Notes: generated from the letters alone by a model not told the origin. Shown: positions 24,849 to 35,459, counted from the first letter of the stretch. The stretch: DNA of 64,000 bases from Streptomyces beigongshangae (GCF_019710745.1 NZ_JAHKJW010000013.1:126396-190395), one strand, 5' to 3'. Translations and numbers: made by a program.

Positions 24849-26000
24849 ATGTCGGCACCGAACAAGTCGTACGACCCTGTTGAGGTCGAGGCACTGAAAC
24901 CGGAAGAGATCGAGCGCCTGCGGGACGAGGCGCTCGCCGCCTTCGCCGCCGCCGGTGACCTCGACGCGCTCCAGGAGGCCAAGGTCGCCCACACCGGGGG
25001 CGCCTCGCCGCTGGCCCTCGCCAACCGCGAGATCGGCGCCCTGCCCCCGCACGCCAAGGCCGCCGCCGGCAAGCTCGTCGGCCAGGCCCGCGCCGCGGTC
25101 GGCAAGGCCCTCGCCGGCCGCCAGGCCGAGCTGGAGGCCGAGCGGGACGCCCGCGTGCTGGTCGAGGAGGCCGTGGACGTCACCCTGCCGTACGACCGCG
25201 TGCCGGCCGGCGCCCGGCACCCGCTGACCACCATGATGGAGCGGGTCGCGGACGTCTTCGTGTCCATGGGGTACGAGATCGCCGAGGGCCCCGAGGTCGA
25301 GGCGGAGTGGTTCAACTTCGACGCCCTGAACTTCGGCCCGGACCACCCGGCCCGGCAGATGCAGGACACCTTCTTCGTGCGGCCCGCCGAAGACGGCAGG
25401 GGCGCCGGAGGCGCCGAAAGCGCGGACGGCGAGTCCGGTGTCGTGCTGCGGACCCACACCTCGCCCGTGCAGGCCCGCGCGCTCCTCGACCGGCGGCCGC
25501 CCGTCTACGTCGTGTGTCCCGGCCGCGTGTACCGCACGGACGAGCTGGACGCCACGCACACCCCGGTCTTCCACCAGATCGAGCTGCTCGCCGTCGACGA
25601 GGGCCTCACCATGGCCGACCTGAAGGGCACGCTGGACCACATGGTCCGCTCGCTCTTCGGCGCCGGCATGAAGACCCGGCTGCGCCCGAACTTCTTCCCG
25701 TTCACCGAGCCGTCCGCCGAGATGGACATGCTCTGCTACGTGTGCAGGGGCGAGTCCGTCGGCCGACCCGACCGCCCCTGCCGCACCTGCTCCAGCGAGG
25801 GCTGGATCGAGCTGGGCGGCTGCGGCATGGTCAACCCGCGGGTGCTCACCGCCTGCGGGGTGGACCCGGAGAAGTACAGCGGATTCGCCTTCGGGTTCGG
25901 CATCGAGCGGATGCTGATGTTCCGCCACAACGTCGAAGACATGCGAGACATGGTCGAGGGTGACGTCCGGTTCACCCGGCCGTTCGGGATGGAGATCTGA
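24849..26000 (+). CDS. pheS: Phenylalanyl-tRNA synthetase alpha subunit
   Basis: A 383-residue class II synthetase subunit that activates Phe and charges tRNA-Phe as an alpha2-beta2 enzyme. An N-terminal coiled coil (about 15-95) precedes the catalytic core with motif 2 ([20 protein letters not shown]) and motif 3 ([13 protein letters not shown]). A Gly/Ala/Asp insertion (ADGESG region, about 180-195) interrupts the usual FFVRP-LRTHTSP junction. The stop overlaps the pheT ATG. Confidence 0.97.
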   Translation: MSAPNKSYDPVEVEALKPEEIERLRDEALAAFAAAGDLDALQEAKVAHTGGASPLALANREIGALPPHAKAAAGKLVGQARAAVGKALAGRQAELEAERDARVLVEEAVDVTLPYDRVPAGARHPLTTMMERVADVFVSMGYEIAEGPEVEAEWFNFDALNFGPDHPARQMQDTFFVRPAEDGRGAGGAESADGESGVVLRTHTSPVQARALLDRRPPVYVVCPGRVYRTDELDATHTPVFHQIELLAVDEGLTMADLKGTLDHMVRSLFGAGMKTRLRPNFFPFTEPSAEMDMLCYVCRGESVGRPDRPCRTCSSEGWIELGGCGMVNPRVLTACGVDPEKYSGFAFGFGIERMLMFRHNVEDMRDMVEGDVRFTRPFGMEI

Positions 26001-28501
26001 TGCGGGTCCCGCTTTCCTGGCTGCGGGAGTACGTCGACCTCCCCGCCACCGAGACCGGCCGCGACGTGCAGGCCCGGCTCGTCTCCGCCGGCCTGGAGGT
26101 CGAGCGGGTCGAGCAGCTCGGCGCCGACCTCAAGGGGCCGCTCGTCGTCGGTCAGGTGCTGACCATCGAGGAGCTGGAGGGCTTCAAGAAGCCCATCCGC
26201 TTCTGCACCGTCGACGTCGGCACCGCCAACGGCACCGGCGAGCCGCAGGAGATCGTCTGCGGCGCCCGCAACTTCGCCGTCGGCGACAAGGTCGTCGTGG
26301 TGCTGCCCGGCGCCGTGCTGCCCGGCGACTTCGCGATCGCCGCGCGCAAGACGTACGGCAGGACCTCGCACGGCATGATCTGCTCCGGCGACGAGCTGGG
26401 CATGGGCGACGACGGCTCCGGGGGCATCATCGTCCTGCCGCCCGAGCACGAGGCGGGCACGGACGCGATCGAGCTGCTCGAACTCGTCGACGAGGTCCTC
26501 GACATCGCCGTCACGCCCGACCGCGGCTACGCCCTGTCGATGCGCGGCGTCGCCCGCGAGACCGCCACCGCCTACGGGCTGCCGCTGCGCGACCCGGCGC
26601 TGCTCGACGTGCCGGGCCCGAACGCGTTCGGGCACCCGGTGCGGATCGCCGACCCGCTGGGCTGCGACCGCTTCACCGCGCGCACCGTCACCGGTCTGTC
26701 GCCCGAGGCCCGCTCCCCGATCTGGCTGCAGCGCCGCCTCCAGAAGGCCGGCATGCGCCCGATCTCGCTGGCCGTCGACGTCACCAACTACGTGATGCTG
26801 GAGCTCGGGCAGCCCCTGCACGCGTACGACCGCTCCCGGATCCAGGGCACGATCGGTGTGCGCCGGGCCGAGCCGGGCGAGAAGCTCACCACCCTCGACG
26901 GCGCCAAGCGCACGCTGGACGCCGAGGACCTGGTGATCACCGACGACCGCGGGCCCATCGGCCTGGCCGGTGTCATGGGCGGTGCCGACACCGAGATCGA
27001 CGACGCCGAGGGCACCACCACCGAGGTCGTCGTCGAGGCCGCGCACTTCGACCCGGTCTCCGTCGCGCGCACGGCCCGCCGCCACAAGCTGGCCTCCGAG
27101 GCGTCCAGGCGCTTCGAGCGGGGCGTCGACCCGGAGGCCGCGGCGGCCGCCGCCCAGCGCACGGTCGACCTGCTGGTCCTCCTCGCGGGCGGTACCGCCG
27201 ACGCCGGGGTCACGCAGATCGCCGCGCCGTCCGCGCCGCACACCGTCACCATCCCGGCGGACCACCCGGACAGGGTCGCGGGCGTCGCCTACGGCCGCGA
27301 GACCGTCGTACGCCGTCTGCAGGAGGTCGGCTGTGACGTCTACGGCCAGGACGAGCTGATCGTCACCGTGCCGTCCTGGCGGCCCGACCTCACCGACCCG
27401 AACGACCTGGCCGAAGAGGTCATCCGGCTGGAGGGCTACGAGAACCTGCCCTCGACGCTGCCCCGGCCCCCCGCGGGCCCGGGTCTGACCGACCGGCAGC
27501 GGCTGCACCGCCGGGTCGGCCGCGCGCTGGCCGGCGCCGGGTACGTGGAGGCGCTGAACTACCCGTTCATCGGCACCGAGGTGCTCGACCAGCTCGGCCT
27601 GGAGGCGGACGACCCGCGCCGTACCCTGGTGAAGCTGGTCAACCCGCTCTCCGACGAAGAGCCCGCGATGCGTACGACGCTGCTGCCGGGGCTGCTCGGC
27701 GCACTGCGGCGCAACGACGGCCGGGGCTCGCACGACCTGGCGCTCTTCGAGACCGGCCTGGTCTTCCGGCCGACCGGCGAGGAGGGGAGGGCCGGCCGCC
27801 TGCCCGTCGACCGCCGGCCCACCGACGAGGAGCTCGCCGGGATCGACGCCGCGCTGCCGCACCAGCCGCGCCGCGCCGCCGTCGTCCTCGCGGGCGCCCG
27901 CGAGCAGACCGGCTGGTGGGGGAAGGGACGTCCGGCGGACTGGGCGGACGCCGTCGAGGCCGCCCGTACCGTCGCCCGCGAGGCCGGGGTGGAACTGACC
28001 GTGCGCGGTGACCGGCACGCCCCCTGGCACCCGGGCCGCTGCGCCGCGCTGTACGTCACGGTGGACGGCGCGGAGACGCTCGTCGGCCACGCCGGTGAGC
28101 TGCACCCGCGGGTCGTCAAGGCACTGCACCTGCCGGAGCGCAGCTGCGCCATGGAGATCGAGCTCGACCTGCTGGAGCGGGCGGGCACCGGGGCGCTCAC
28201 CGCGCCGCGCATCTCCACGTTCCCGGTCGCCACGCAGGACGTGGCGCTCGTCGTCGCCCGGGACGTCCCGGCCGCCGACGTGGAGGCCGCGCTGCGCGAG
28301 GGGGCGGGTGAACTGCTGGAGTCGATCCGGCTGTTCGACGCGTACGAGGGCGAGCAGCTCGGCGAGGGACACAAGTCGCTCGCCTACGCGTTGCGGTTCC
28401 GGGCCGGGGACCGGACGCTGACCGTGGACGAGGCGTCCGCCGCGCGGGACGCCGCGGTCGCCCTCGCGGGAGAGCGGACCGGGGCCGCTCTGCGGGGGTA
28501 G
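26000..28501 (+). CDS. pheT: Phenylalanyl-tRNA synthetase beta subunit
   Basis: The 833-residue partner of PheS. From N to C it has the opening [12 protein letters not shown], a tRNA-binding OB domain (about 40-155), the B3/B4 editing region, B5, a catalytic-like core, and the FDX-ACB anticodon-binding domain at the C-terminus (about 735-832, [15 protein letters not shown]). The ATG overlaps the pheS stop (TGATG), so it is translationally coupled. Confidence 0.97.
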   Translation: MRVPLSWLREYVDLPATETGRDVQARLVSAGLEVERVEQLGADLKGPLVVGQVLTIEELEGFKKPIRFCTVDVGTANGTGEPQEIVCGARNFAVGDKVVVVLPGAVLPGDFAIAARKTYGRTSHGMICSGDELGMGDDGSGGIIVLPPEHEAGTDAIELLELVDEVLDIAVTPDRGYALSMRGVARETATAYGLPLRDPALLDVPGPNAFGHPVRIADPLGCDRFTARTVTGLSPEARSPIWLQRRLQKAGMRPISLAVDVTNYVMLELGQPLHAYDRSRIQGTIGVRRAEPGEKLTTLDGAKRTLDAEDLVITDDRGPIGLAGVMGGADTEIDDAEGTTTEVVVEAAHFDPVSVARTARRHKLASEASRRFERGVDPEAAAAAAQRTVDLLVLLAGGTADAGVTQIAAPSAPHTVTIPADHPDRVAGVAYGRETVVRRLQEVGCDVYGQDELIVTVPSWRPDLTDPNDLAEEVIRLEGYENLPSTLPRPPAGPGLTDRQRLHRRVGRALAGAGYVEALNYPFIGTEVLDQLGLEADDPRRTLVKLVNPLSDEEPAMRTTLLPGLLGALRRNDGRGSHDLALFETGLVFRPTGEEGRAGRLPVDRRPTDEELAGIDAALPHQPRRAAVVLAGAREQTGWWGKGRPADWADAVEAARTVAREAGVELTVRGDRHAPWHPGRCAALYVTVDGAETLVGHAGELHPRVVKALHLPERSCAMEIELDLLERAGTGALTAPRISTFPVATQDVALVVARDVPAADVEAALREGAGELLESIRLFDAYEGEQLGEGHKSLAYALRFRAGDRTLTVDEASAARDAAVALAGERTGAALRG

Positions 28502-28535
28502 CGGGAGCAGCGGGGACAGCGGGAACGGCCTCTCA

Positions 28536-28569
28536 GGCGCGGCTCCGTCGGTGGTGACGGGGCCGCGCC
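28536..28569 (+). terminator. Terminator after pheT
   Basis: A 14-bp stem, GGCGCGGCTCCGTC with GACGGGGCCGCGCC and one G-U pair, around a 6-nt loop. It lies 34 bases after the pheT stop and is followed by a second small palindrome GAGGTACCTC. Confidence 0.75.
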
Positions 28570-28696
28570 GAGGTACCTCACTCATTTGGGTGACAAGTGG
28601 GGAGGATGTGGCCCGATCGGGGCAGGCGGTCGACAGAATCGATCCGGCCGAACAGGCCGGTGCCTGCGCTGAGAAGGGCCTAGGGGGGCCGTCGGC

Positions 28697-29923
28697 ATGA
28701 TCCGTACCAAAGCTGGGGTACCCCGCCGGACCGGGCCCCGGGCGAACCGCCGGGCACCCTGGCGAAGAGCCGCCACCTGGTTGCTGCACCACGCTCCGGC
28801 CCGCAGGTCCGGCCACGCCGAGGTCCGTCGCCCCGACCGGTGCGGGCAGCGGCTGCGGCACTTGTGCGTCATGGGGCTGCCCACCGCCTGGGGCGCCGCG
28901 GCGGTCACGTACAAACTGGCCTGCCCGCTCGCCCGGCAGAACGGGCTGGGCGCGCGGATCACCACCTGCGCCGTCTTCTTCGCCGTCGGCACGGGACTGG
29001 TGCTGCACGTCAGACGGGGGCTGCTGCGGGAACTGCAGCAGATCCGCCGGGTCGCGGGAGCCGCGCAGGGCGTCCTGCTGCGTCCGCTGCCGCCGCGCAT
29101 CGACGGACTGGGCCTGGCGGCCGCCCAGTTGTCCGCGGACCGCGGGGCCAGTGTCGGGGGCGACCTGTACGAGGTGATCGGCACCGAGCACGGCGTGCGG
29201 ATCGTGATGGGCGACGTCCGCGGGCACGGGCTGGCCGCCATCGGGACCGTCGCCGCCGTCCTGGGCAGCTTCCGCGAGGCCGTCCACGACGAGGCCGAAC
29301 TCACCGGCGTGCTGCGGAAGATGGAGCGCGCCCTGGACCGCCACCTCGGGGAGCGCGCGAAGGCCGGGCACCCCTCGTCGGGGCCGGACCCGGACGGCAC
29401 GGTCGCCGAGGAGTTCGTCACCGTGCTGCTCCTGGAGATCGGCCGCGACGGCGGGATGCGCGCCCTGAACTGCGGTCACCCCTGGCCGTATCTGCTACGC
29501 GCCGACGAGCACCGGGCCGGTGCGCGACCCGGTGCACGCCCCGGCGCACGGGGGCGGGTGGAGCCCCTGGGGTCCGGTGACCCGATGCCGCCGCTGGGGC
29601 CCTTCCCCCTTCCGGGCGAACTGGCCGCGGTTCCCTGCGGGCTGCTGCTGCCCGGCGACGCGCTGTTCCTGTACACGGACGGTGTCGAGGACGCCCGCGA
29701 CGGTGCCGGCCGGTTCTTTCCGCTGGCCGCCACGCTGGCCGAGGCCACCGGCACCCGGCCGGCCTGCCCGCAGACCGTGCTCGGCACGGTCTTCACCCGG
29801 CTCCTGGACCACACGGGCGGCCCGCCCACCGACGACGTGGCCCTCCTGGTCCTGCGGAACGACCGGGACGAACCCCCGGCACCACCGCAGCTCGAACACA
29901 TGACCCACCACAGCACCCTCTGA
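28697..29923 (+). CDS. Membrane-anchored SpoIIE-type PP2C serine phosphatase
   Basis: A 408-residue protein with two membrane helices (about 55-75 and 90-110) and a SpoIIE/RsbU-like phosphatase domain from about 135. Metal-site segments are GGDLYEV, MGDVRGHGLAA and FLYTDGVEDARD, with the final DDVALLVLR. Such phosphatases activate partner-switching systems by dephosphorylating anti-anti-sigma factors. None is encoded nearby. The stop codon is the first part of an interspersed repeat at 29923. Confidence 0.9.
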   Translation: MIRTKAGVPRRTGPRANRRAPWRRAATWLLHHAPARRSGHAEVRRPDRCGQRLRHLCVMGLPTAWGAAAVTYKLACPLARQNGLGARITTCAVFFAVGTGLVLHVRRGLLRELQQIRRVAGAAQGVLLRPLPPRIDGLGLAAAQLSADRGASVGGDLYEVIGTEHGVRIVMGDVRGHGLAAIGTVAAVLGSFREAVHDEAELTGVLRKMERALDRHLGERAKAGHPSSGPDPDGTVAEEFVTVLLLEIGRDGGMRALNCGHPWPYLLRADEHRAGARPGARPGARGRVEPLGSGDPMPPLGPFPLPGELAAVPCGLLLPGDALFLYTDGVEDARDGAGRFFPLAATLAEATGTRPACPQTVLGTVFTRLLDHTGGPPTDDVALLVLRNDRDEPPAPPQLEHMTHHSTL

Positions 29924-29968
29924 GGGGCGCGGGGAACTGCGCGACCGGCCGAAACGGACCCGCACCCG
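29923..29968 (+). repeat. Interspersed intergenic repeat, copy 2
   Basis: Shares GGGGCGCGGGGAACTGCGCG and the trailing GGACCCGCA with the element at 7687-7730. It starts within the stop codon of the phosphatase gene. Confidence 0.65.
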
Positions 29969-30252
29969 GCAACGGAACGGCAGTTACCCGGCCGGCCCCG
30001 GCGGAGCCGGCCGGCGCCGTCCGTCCGGCCACGGAGTGTCGGGCAGGCGGCCGGGCGGACGGCGTTGTTCCGGGCCGCCGCTGTACGAGGGGGAGTCGGC
30101 GGCCCGGCCGGCCTCTTGCGAGGCATTTCAGTCAATCGACCCACCACTCACAGCGACAGCGCGCGCACCTGCTGGATCCGGGCACTCCGTTCACACCCCG
30201 TGTGAAGGGGGAGGGACTAAGTTGAAAGGCACCGTCTGCACCGAGGCACGGG
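29969..30252 (+). promoter_or_regulatory. Upstream region of the NsdA-like regulator
   Basis: About 284 bases without a supported gene. The first part is Gly/Pro-type GC-rich sequence. The second, around 30120-30230, is less GC-rich and is the likely promoter. I cannot fix a -35/-10 pair. Confidence 0.4.
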
Positions 30253-31602
30253 ATGACATCCATGCAGCCCAACACTCTGCTCGACGCGGTCCTCGACGAG
30301 GCCGGGATCTCCCACGCGGGACTCGCCGCCCATGTGAACCAGGCAGGGCGGGCGCGCGGTCTGGCGCTCCGTTACGAACACACCGCGGTCGCACGGTGGC
30401 TGAAGGGGCAGCGGCCCCGTGGCCAGGTGCCCGACCTGATCTGCGAGGTCCTCGCCGCCCGGCTCCAGCGGCCCGTCACGCTCGACGACATCGGCCTCGG
30501 TGTACCCGGCGAGCCGGCCGCCCCGCACGGCACGACGCTCTCCGGCTTCGTCGAGCGGGCCACCGCCCTGTGGCGCTCCGACGAACAGCAGCGCCCGCAC
30601 ATCCTCGGCGCCCCCGCGGTCACGGGCACGCCCGCCGTGATGCCGGTGTGGGAGTGGGAGAACCCGCCGGAGGACGTGGACGTCTCACGCGGCGGCCGGC
30701 AGCGCGTACGCATGTCCGACATCGAGATGCTGCGCGCCGCCCGCGCCCACTACGAGCAGCTGTACCGCAAGGCCGGCGGCGTCGCGACCCGTACCCGCAT
30801 CGTCGGGTTCCTCAACTCCGAGACGGCGCCGCTCCTGCGGGGCAGCTACACCGACGCCACCGGCCGTCAGCTCCACCGCGCCACCGGCGGTCTGGTGGCG
30901 ATCGCCGGCATCTGCGCGTACGACTCCGACGCGCACGGGCTCGCCCAGCGCTACTTCCACCAGGCGCTCAGGCTCGCGAAGGCCAGCGGGGACAGGGGAC
31001 TCGGCGCCTACGTGATCGCGCTCCTCGTCAACCAGGCGCTGTTCATGCGGGAGCACCGGCAGGCCGTGGCCTTCGCCGAGGCCGCACTGCGCGCCGCGGG
31101 ACGGCACATCACCCCGGCGCTCGCGGCAGACCTCTCCGCGATGCAGGCCAAGGCGTACGCCCACCTCGGTGACGGCAGCAGCGCGCTGTCCTGCATCCGG
31201 CGTGCCGAGCAGGCCGCCGACCGCATCCGGCGCGGGCACGAGCCGGACGAGACCGGCTATGTCCAGCCCGGCCTGGTCAATGTGCAGGTGGCGGAGGCGC
31301 TGCTGAGCCTCGGCGACCTGAGCGCCGCCCGGGAGCACGCCGCGGCCGCCGTGGACGAACCGGCGCACGACCGGGGCAGAGTGCACCGGCTGGCCATGCT
31401 CAGCCACATCGAGCTGCGCCAGGGGAACGCCGACCGGGCGGTGGTCTCCGCGGTCGAGATGGCGGAGCGAGCGCGGGGGATGGAGTCGCAGCGGCTGCGC
31501 GACAGACTGCGGACGGTACGCGAACACCTGGTGGCGAGCGGGTGCGAGGGCACGTCCGAGGCCGCCGAACTCATCGACGGAGCGCTGCGCGTACCGCTCT
31601 AG
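30253..31602 (+). CDS. NsdA-like transcriptional regulator with TPR repeats
   Basis: A 449-residue protein with an N-terminal helix-turn-helix-like region (about 5-75; LDEAGISHAGLAAHVNQ, HTAVARWLKGQRP) and a helical TPR domain over the rest. Streptomyces encode a family of such proteins, of which NsdA and NsdB repress sporulation and antibiotic production. Orthology to either is not claimed. The start at 30253 gives MTSMQ; the second ATG three codons later is equally possible. Confidence 0.85.
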   Translation: MTSMQPNTLLDAVLDEAGISHAGLAAHVNQAGRARGLALRYEHTAVARWLKGQRPRGQVPDLICEVLAARLQRPVTLDDIGLGVPGEPAAPHGTTLSGFVERATALWRSDEQQRPHILGAPAVTGTPAVMPVWEWENPPEDVDVSRGGRQRVRMSDIEMLRAARAHYEQLYRKAGGVATRTRIVGFLNSETAPLLRGSYTDATGRQLHRATGGLVAIAGICAYDSDAHGLAQRYFHQALRLAKASGDRGLGAYVIALLVNQALFMREHRQAVAFAEAALRAAGRHITPALAADLSAMQAKAYAHLGDGSSALSCIRRAEQAADRIRRGHEPDETGYVQPGLVNVQVAEALLSLGDLSAAREHAAAAVDEPAHDRGRVHRLAMLSHIELRQGNADRAVVSAVEMAERARGMESQRLRDRLRTVREHLVASGCEGTSEAAELIDGALRVPL

Positions 31603-31856
31603 ACCGTCACCGGCTCCGGGAACCGACGACCGCACCGGGGGAACTCCACCGGTGCAGCCTTCCGGACAGGGGTCCGGAGGGAACCCTGCACGATGCCGTC
31701 CCGACCGCTCGCGGGGGTCTCCGACCAGGTCCCGCGGAGCGGACGACTCCGCGCCCACCGCCGCGCCGGAAGTGCGCTGCGAGCAGCCTGCCGCGCCTGC
31801 TGTACACCCGTCCCTGCTGCGATATTGCCATCTACCCGGCGGAAGGTGGCAGAAAA

Positions 31857-32402
31857 GTGCAGTGGACGACAAAGAACGAACAAATTGTGTACGCAAATCG
31901 CTGGTTCAGCGTCAATCTCGCAGATGTCGAGCTCCCGAACGGCCGGCATCTCGATCACTTCCTGATCCGGCTGCGGCCTGTCGCCGTGGCCACTGTCGTG
32001 AACGAGGCGAACGAGGTGCTCCTCCTGTGGAGGCACCGCTTCATCACCGACAGCTGGGGATGGGAGCTCGCCGCGGGTGTCGTCGAGGACGGTGAGGACA
32101 TCGCCGTCGCGGCGGCCCGCGAACTGGAGGAGGAGACCGGCTGGCGGCCGGGACCTCTGCGTCCTCTGATGTGCGTCGAGCCCTCGAACGGGCTCACCGA
32201 CGCACGGCACCACATCTACTGGGCCGACGAGGGCGCGTACATCGGACATCCCGTGGACGACTTCGAGTCGGACCGCCGGGAATGGGTGCCTCTCAAACTC
32301 GTTCCCGACATGGTCGCCCGTGGTGAGGTTCCGGCCGCCAACATGGCAGCCGCGCTACTCCTTCTGCACCATCTGAGGCTCGGGCAGGACGCCTTGCCCT
32401 GA
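31857..32402 (+). CDS. NUDIX hydrolase
   Basis: A 181-residue phosphohydrolase with a complete Nudix box (GVVEDGEDIAVAAARELEEE then TGW). The core is preceded by an N-terminal strand region as in ADP-ribose or nucleotide-sugar pyrophosphatases. The GTG at 31857 has GAAGGTGG ahead; the open frame extends upstream without such a signal. Substrate unknown. Confidence 0.9.
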   Translation: MQWTTKNEQIVYANRWFSVNLADVELPNGRHLDHFLIRLRPVAVATVVNEANEVLLLWRHRFITDSWGWELAAGVVEDGEDIAVAAARELEEETGWRPGPLRPLMCVEPSNGLTDARHHIYWADEGAYIGHPVDDFESDRREWVPLKLVPDMVARGEVPAANMAAALLLLHHLRLGQDALP

Positions 32403-32424
32403 TCCCCCCACCGCGTCCATGGGT

Positions 32425-32682
32425 CTAACGGCCCAGAGCCTGCCAGACCGCCACGGCGAGCGCGCCCACTGCCGTGACGACCGCGACCGCTCTGAGCGGC
32501 CAGCGGGTGTGTTCGAGCGCGATGACCCGTGTACTCAGGTCGTCGAGTTCCTTGGCGGTCTGTTCGGCGCGATGACTGAGCAGAGTCATACCGCCCTCGA
32601 CGGTGGCGTGCGCCACGTCGAGACGGCGGCGTAACTCTGCGACTTCTCCGTGGACCACGGGATGGGCCGGGTCGGCGCTCAC
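32425..32682 (-). CDS. Small coiled-coil protein with C-terminal membrane anchor
   Basis: An 85-residue protein starting at GTG with AAGGAG upstream. Residues 10-58 are a predicted coiled coil (EVAELRRRLDVAHATVEGG) and residues 62-82 a membrane helix (RAVAVVTAVGALAVAVWQAL), a tail-anchored arrangement. The coding case rests on the ribosome site and this clean layout. Function unknown. Confidence 0.7.
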   Translation of the reverse strand: MSADPAHPVVHGEVAELRRRLDVAHATVEGGMTLLSHRAEQTAKELDDLSTRVIALEHTRWPLRAVAVVTAVGALAVAVWQALGR

Positions 32683-32810
32683 GTCTCCGCTCCTTCTGTA
32701 GTCGTCACATCCCTTTCACGTGCACGGAAAGTCAACCCCCCAGGTGGACGCGTGGGGAGCGTGTGCGAGGGGCATATGCGAGCCCGTGGCGCACACGGTG
32801 TGTGAATACA

Positions 32811-32844
32811 GCGGGCCCGGCTCTCCGACGAGAGCCGGGCCCGC
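32811..32844 (-). terminator. Terminator of the 3-hydroxybutyryl-CoA dehydrogenase gene
   Basis: A perfect 15-bp stem (GCGGGCCCGGCTCTC with its complement) around CGAC. It lies 32 bases beyond the stop of the minus-strand gene. Confidence 0.8.
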
Positions 32845-32876
32845 GTAGACCTACCGTTGTACGGACGGTGGAGGGC

Positions 32877-33737
32877 TCAGGCGTAGGTGTAGAAGCCGGA
32901 CCCCGACTTCCGGCCCAGCCGTCCCGCGTCGACCATCCGCTGGAGCAGCGGCGGAGCGGCGTACAGGGGTTCCTTGTACTCCTCGTACATCGAGTACGCG
33001 ACCGACGCGACCGTGTCGAGTCCGATCAGGTCGGACAGCTTGAGCGGGCCCATCGGGTGGGCGCAGCCGAGCTCCATGCCGTTGTCGATGTCCTCGCGGC
33101 TCGCCATGCCGGACTCGAACATCCGGATCGCGGAGAGGAGGTACGGGATCAGCAGCGCGTTCACCACGAAGCCGGACCGGTCCTGGGCGCGGATCGCGTG
33201 TTTGCCGAGGATCTTCTCCACCAGGGACTGTGCCCGGCTGAGGGTGCCCTCGGACGTGGTGAGCGCAGGGATCAGCTCGACGAGCTTCTGCACCGGGGCC
33301 GGGTTGAAGAAGTGGATGCCGACGACCTGGTCGGGACGCGAGGTCGCGACGGCGAGTTTCACCAGCGGGATGGAGGAGGTGTTCGAGGCGAGGATCGCGT
33401 CCTGCCGGAGCACCACCTGGTCGAGCACCTGGAAGATCTCCGTCTTCACCTGCTCGTTCTCCACGACCGCCTCGATCACCAGGTCGCGGTCGGAGAACTC
33501 GCCGAGATCGGTGGTGAAGGACAGCCGCCCCTGCGTGGCGTCCCGCTCCTCCTCGGAGATCTTGCCGCGTTCGGCCGCCCTGGAGAGCGAGTTGTGGAGC
33601 CGGGCCCGGCCGATCTCCAACGCCTCACCGGTGGTCTCGGCGACCTTCACGTCCAGGCCGGCGCGGGCGCACACCTCGGCGATGCCCGCTCCCATCTGGC
33701 CGCAGCCCACCACTCCGACGCGCTCGATGTCGGTCAC
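32877..33737 (-). CDS. 3-hydroxybutyryl-CoA dehydrogenase
   Basis: A 286-residue NAD(P)-dependent enzyme interconverting acetoacetyl-CoA and 3-hydroxybutyryl-CoA. The Rossmann fingerprint is VGVVGCGQMGAGIAEVCARA at the N-terminus. The active-site region is GIHFFNPAPVQKLVE (catalytic His) with NTSS. The C-terminal domain follows the family to GFYTYA. The start is GTG at 33737, with AAAGGGA ahead. It is a single gene with its own terminator. In Streptomyces such enzymes feed butyryl-CoA and ethylmalonyl-CoA metabolism. Confidence 0.94.
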   Translation of the reverse strand: MTDIERVGVVGCGQMGAGIAEVCARAGLDVKVAETTGEALEIGRARLHNSLSRAAERGKISEEERDATQGRLSFTTDLGEFSDRDLVIEAVVENEQVKTEIFQVLDQVVLRQDAILASNTSSIPLVKLAVATSRPDQVVGIHFFNPAPVQKLVELIPALTTSEGTLSRAQSLVEKILGKHAIRAQDRSGFVVNALLIPYLLSAIRMFESGMASREDIDNGMELGCAHPMGPLKLSDLIGLDTVASVAYSMYEEYKEPLYAAPPLLQRMVDAGRLGRKSGSGFYTYA

Positions 33738-33909
33738 ATCGTCCCTTTCGCTCTCGCTGTCCCGGGGCCGGCGGGTGTCCGGGGTCCCGCCCCCGCCGCG
33801 CCACGCACGTTACTCCGGATCCGTCCCCGATCTGCGGGGCGGGTCGGGCATGCTGTGCGGGGTAAACGGTCCGTGACGAGGCGGACCCACTGTGTGAAGG
33901 GTGTGTGAC

Positions 33910-35205
33910 ATGGGGCGTATGTCACGACGGGGATTCGCGGCGGCCGCGGCGGCCGGACTGTCGGGACTCATCACGGCGGGTCCGGCGATGGCGGCTCCGA
34001 CGTCCGGCGCCGGGGGCGGCCCTCCCCGGGGAGGCGGTGCTCCCCGGGGGGACGGGGTTCCCCCGCGCCGGGCCGCCACCGGCGCGCTGCGCGGGATGTG
34101 GCTGGCGACCGTGGCGAACCGCGACTGGCCCTCGAAGCCCGGCCTGACCGCGGACCAGCAGCGCACCGAACTGCTCGCGTACCTCGACACGGCGGTGGAG
34201 CGCCGGCTGAACGCCGTGATCTTCCAGGTGCGCCCCACGGCCGACGCGCTGTGGCCCTCGCCCCACGAGCCGTGGTCGCAGTACCTGACGGGGACGCAGG
34301 GCAAGGACCCCGGCTGGGACCCGCTGGGCACCGCCGTCGAGGAGGCGCACGCGCGCGGACTGGAACTGCACGCCTGGTTCAATCCGTACCGCGTCGCCAA
34401 CCACACGGACCCGTCGCGGCTCGTCGCCACGCACCCGGCCCGCGTCCACCCCGACTGGATCGTGCCCTACGGCAGCAAGCTCTACTACAACCCCGGCCTG
34501 CCGGAGGTCCGCTCCTTCGTCCAGGACGCGATGCTCGACGCGGTCCAGAAGTACGCCGTCGACGCCGTCCACTGGGACGACTACTTCTACCCGTACCCGG
34601 TCGCGGGGGAGGAGTTCGACGACGACGCCGCGTACGCCGAGCACGGCGGGCAGTTCCCCGACCGGGCGGCGTGGCGGCGCGACAACATCAATCTGCTGGT
34701 GCGGGAGACGGCCGCCCGCATCAAGCAGGTCAGACCGGCCGCGATGTTCGGGATCAGCCCCTTCGGGGTGTGGCGCAACGCCGCGACCGACCCGCTGGGC
34801 TCGGACACCCGGGCGGGGGTGCAGACGTACGACGACCTGTACGCGGACACGCGCACCTGGGTCCGGGAGCACTGGATCGACTACATCTGCCCGCAGCTGT
34901 ACTGGAACATCGGCTTCGCCGCGGCCGACTACGCCAAGCTGGTCCCCTGGTGGGCCGCGGTCGCGAGCGGCAGCGGCACCGGTCTGTACGTGGGGGAGGC
35001 GCTCTACAAGGCCGGTGACCCGGCGCAGCCCGAGGCATGGCAGGACCCGGCGGAGCTGTCGAAGCACCTCACCCTCGCCAAGGACCATCCGGAGGTGGGC
35101 GGGCACGTGTTCTTCTCGGCCAAGGAAGTGGTCGCCGACCGGAACGGGGCCATGGCCAGGGTGGTCGCCGACCACTACCAGCAGCCGGCGGGATCCACCC
35201 GCTGA
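33910..35205 (+). CDS. Secreted glycosyl-hydrolase-like GHL10 family protein (Tat substrate)
   Basis: A protein of about 431 residues with a twin-arginine leader (SRRGFAAAAAAGLSGL, cleavage after GPAMAA) and a GHL10/DUF187 domain from about 60 (LRGMWLATVANRDWPS, VIFQVRPTADALWPS, WFNPYRVANH, DAVHWDDYFYPYP). The fold is a TIM barrel related to glycoside hydrolases; substrate specificity is not established for this family, though peptidoglycan-like glycans have been proposed. The ATG at 33910 has AAGGG upstream; other in-frame starts at 33901 and 33919 would not affect the leader. Confidence 0.88.
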   Translation: MGRMSRRGFAAAAAAGLSGLITAGPAMAAPTSGAGGGPPRGGGAPRGDGVPPRRAATGALRGMWLATVANRDWPSKPGLTADQQRTELLAYLDTAVERRLNAVIFQVRPTADALWPSPHEPWSQYLTGTQGKDPGWDPLGTAVEEAHARGLELHAWFNPYRVANHTDPSRLVATHPARVHPDWIVPYGSKLYYNPGLPEVRSFVQDAMLDAVQKYAVDAVHWDDYFYPYPVAGEEFDDDAAYAEHGGQFPDRAAWRRDNINLLVRETAARIKQVRPAAMFGISPFGVWRNAATDPLGSDTRAGVQTYDDLYADTRTWVREHWIDYICPQLYWNIGFAAADYAKLVPWWAAVASGSGTGLYVGEALYKAGDPAQPEAWQDPAELSKHLTLAKDHPEVGGHVFFSAKEVVADRNGAMARVVADHYQQPAGSTR

Positions 35206-35261
35206 CCCACGCCCGCTGACCCACGGGGGCCGTCCGCCGGTCTGCGTGGTCCCCCGACTGC

Positions 35262-35459
35262 CTACCGGGGGCCGTCCTCGCGGTGCTGGACCACGCAGTC
35301 GGGGCCGGGCGACATCAGGGTCTCGTGACCGTCCTCGAAACGGACCCGGTAAGGAGGGCCGCCCCGCTGGCCGAGCACCTCGATGACTTCCGCGACCCGG
35401 TCGTGCTGCCCGACCACCCTGCCGTGCACCAGCAGCTGGTCGCCTACGGTTGCCCGCAT
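35262..35459 (-). CDS. DUF1918 protein
   Basis: A 65-residue protein, MRATVGDQLLVHGRVVG..., matching the small actinobacterial DUF1918 family (SH3-like). The internal ATG at 35459 is preferred to the longer frame because GAGGAGG lies eight bases before it and family members start here. Function unknown. Confidence 0.88.
   Translation of the reverse strand: MRATVGDQLLVHGRVVGQHDRVAEVIEVLGQRGGPPYRVRFEDGHETLMSPGPDCVVQHREDGPR

Noticed and set aside
25736..29479. Very long minus-strand open frame (1247 codons)
   Set aside because: It is antisense to pheS and pheT and shows Ala/Gly/Arg-rich shadow composition with no domains.
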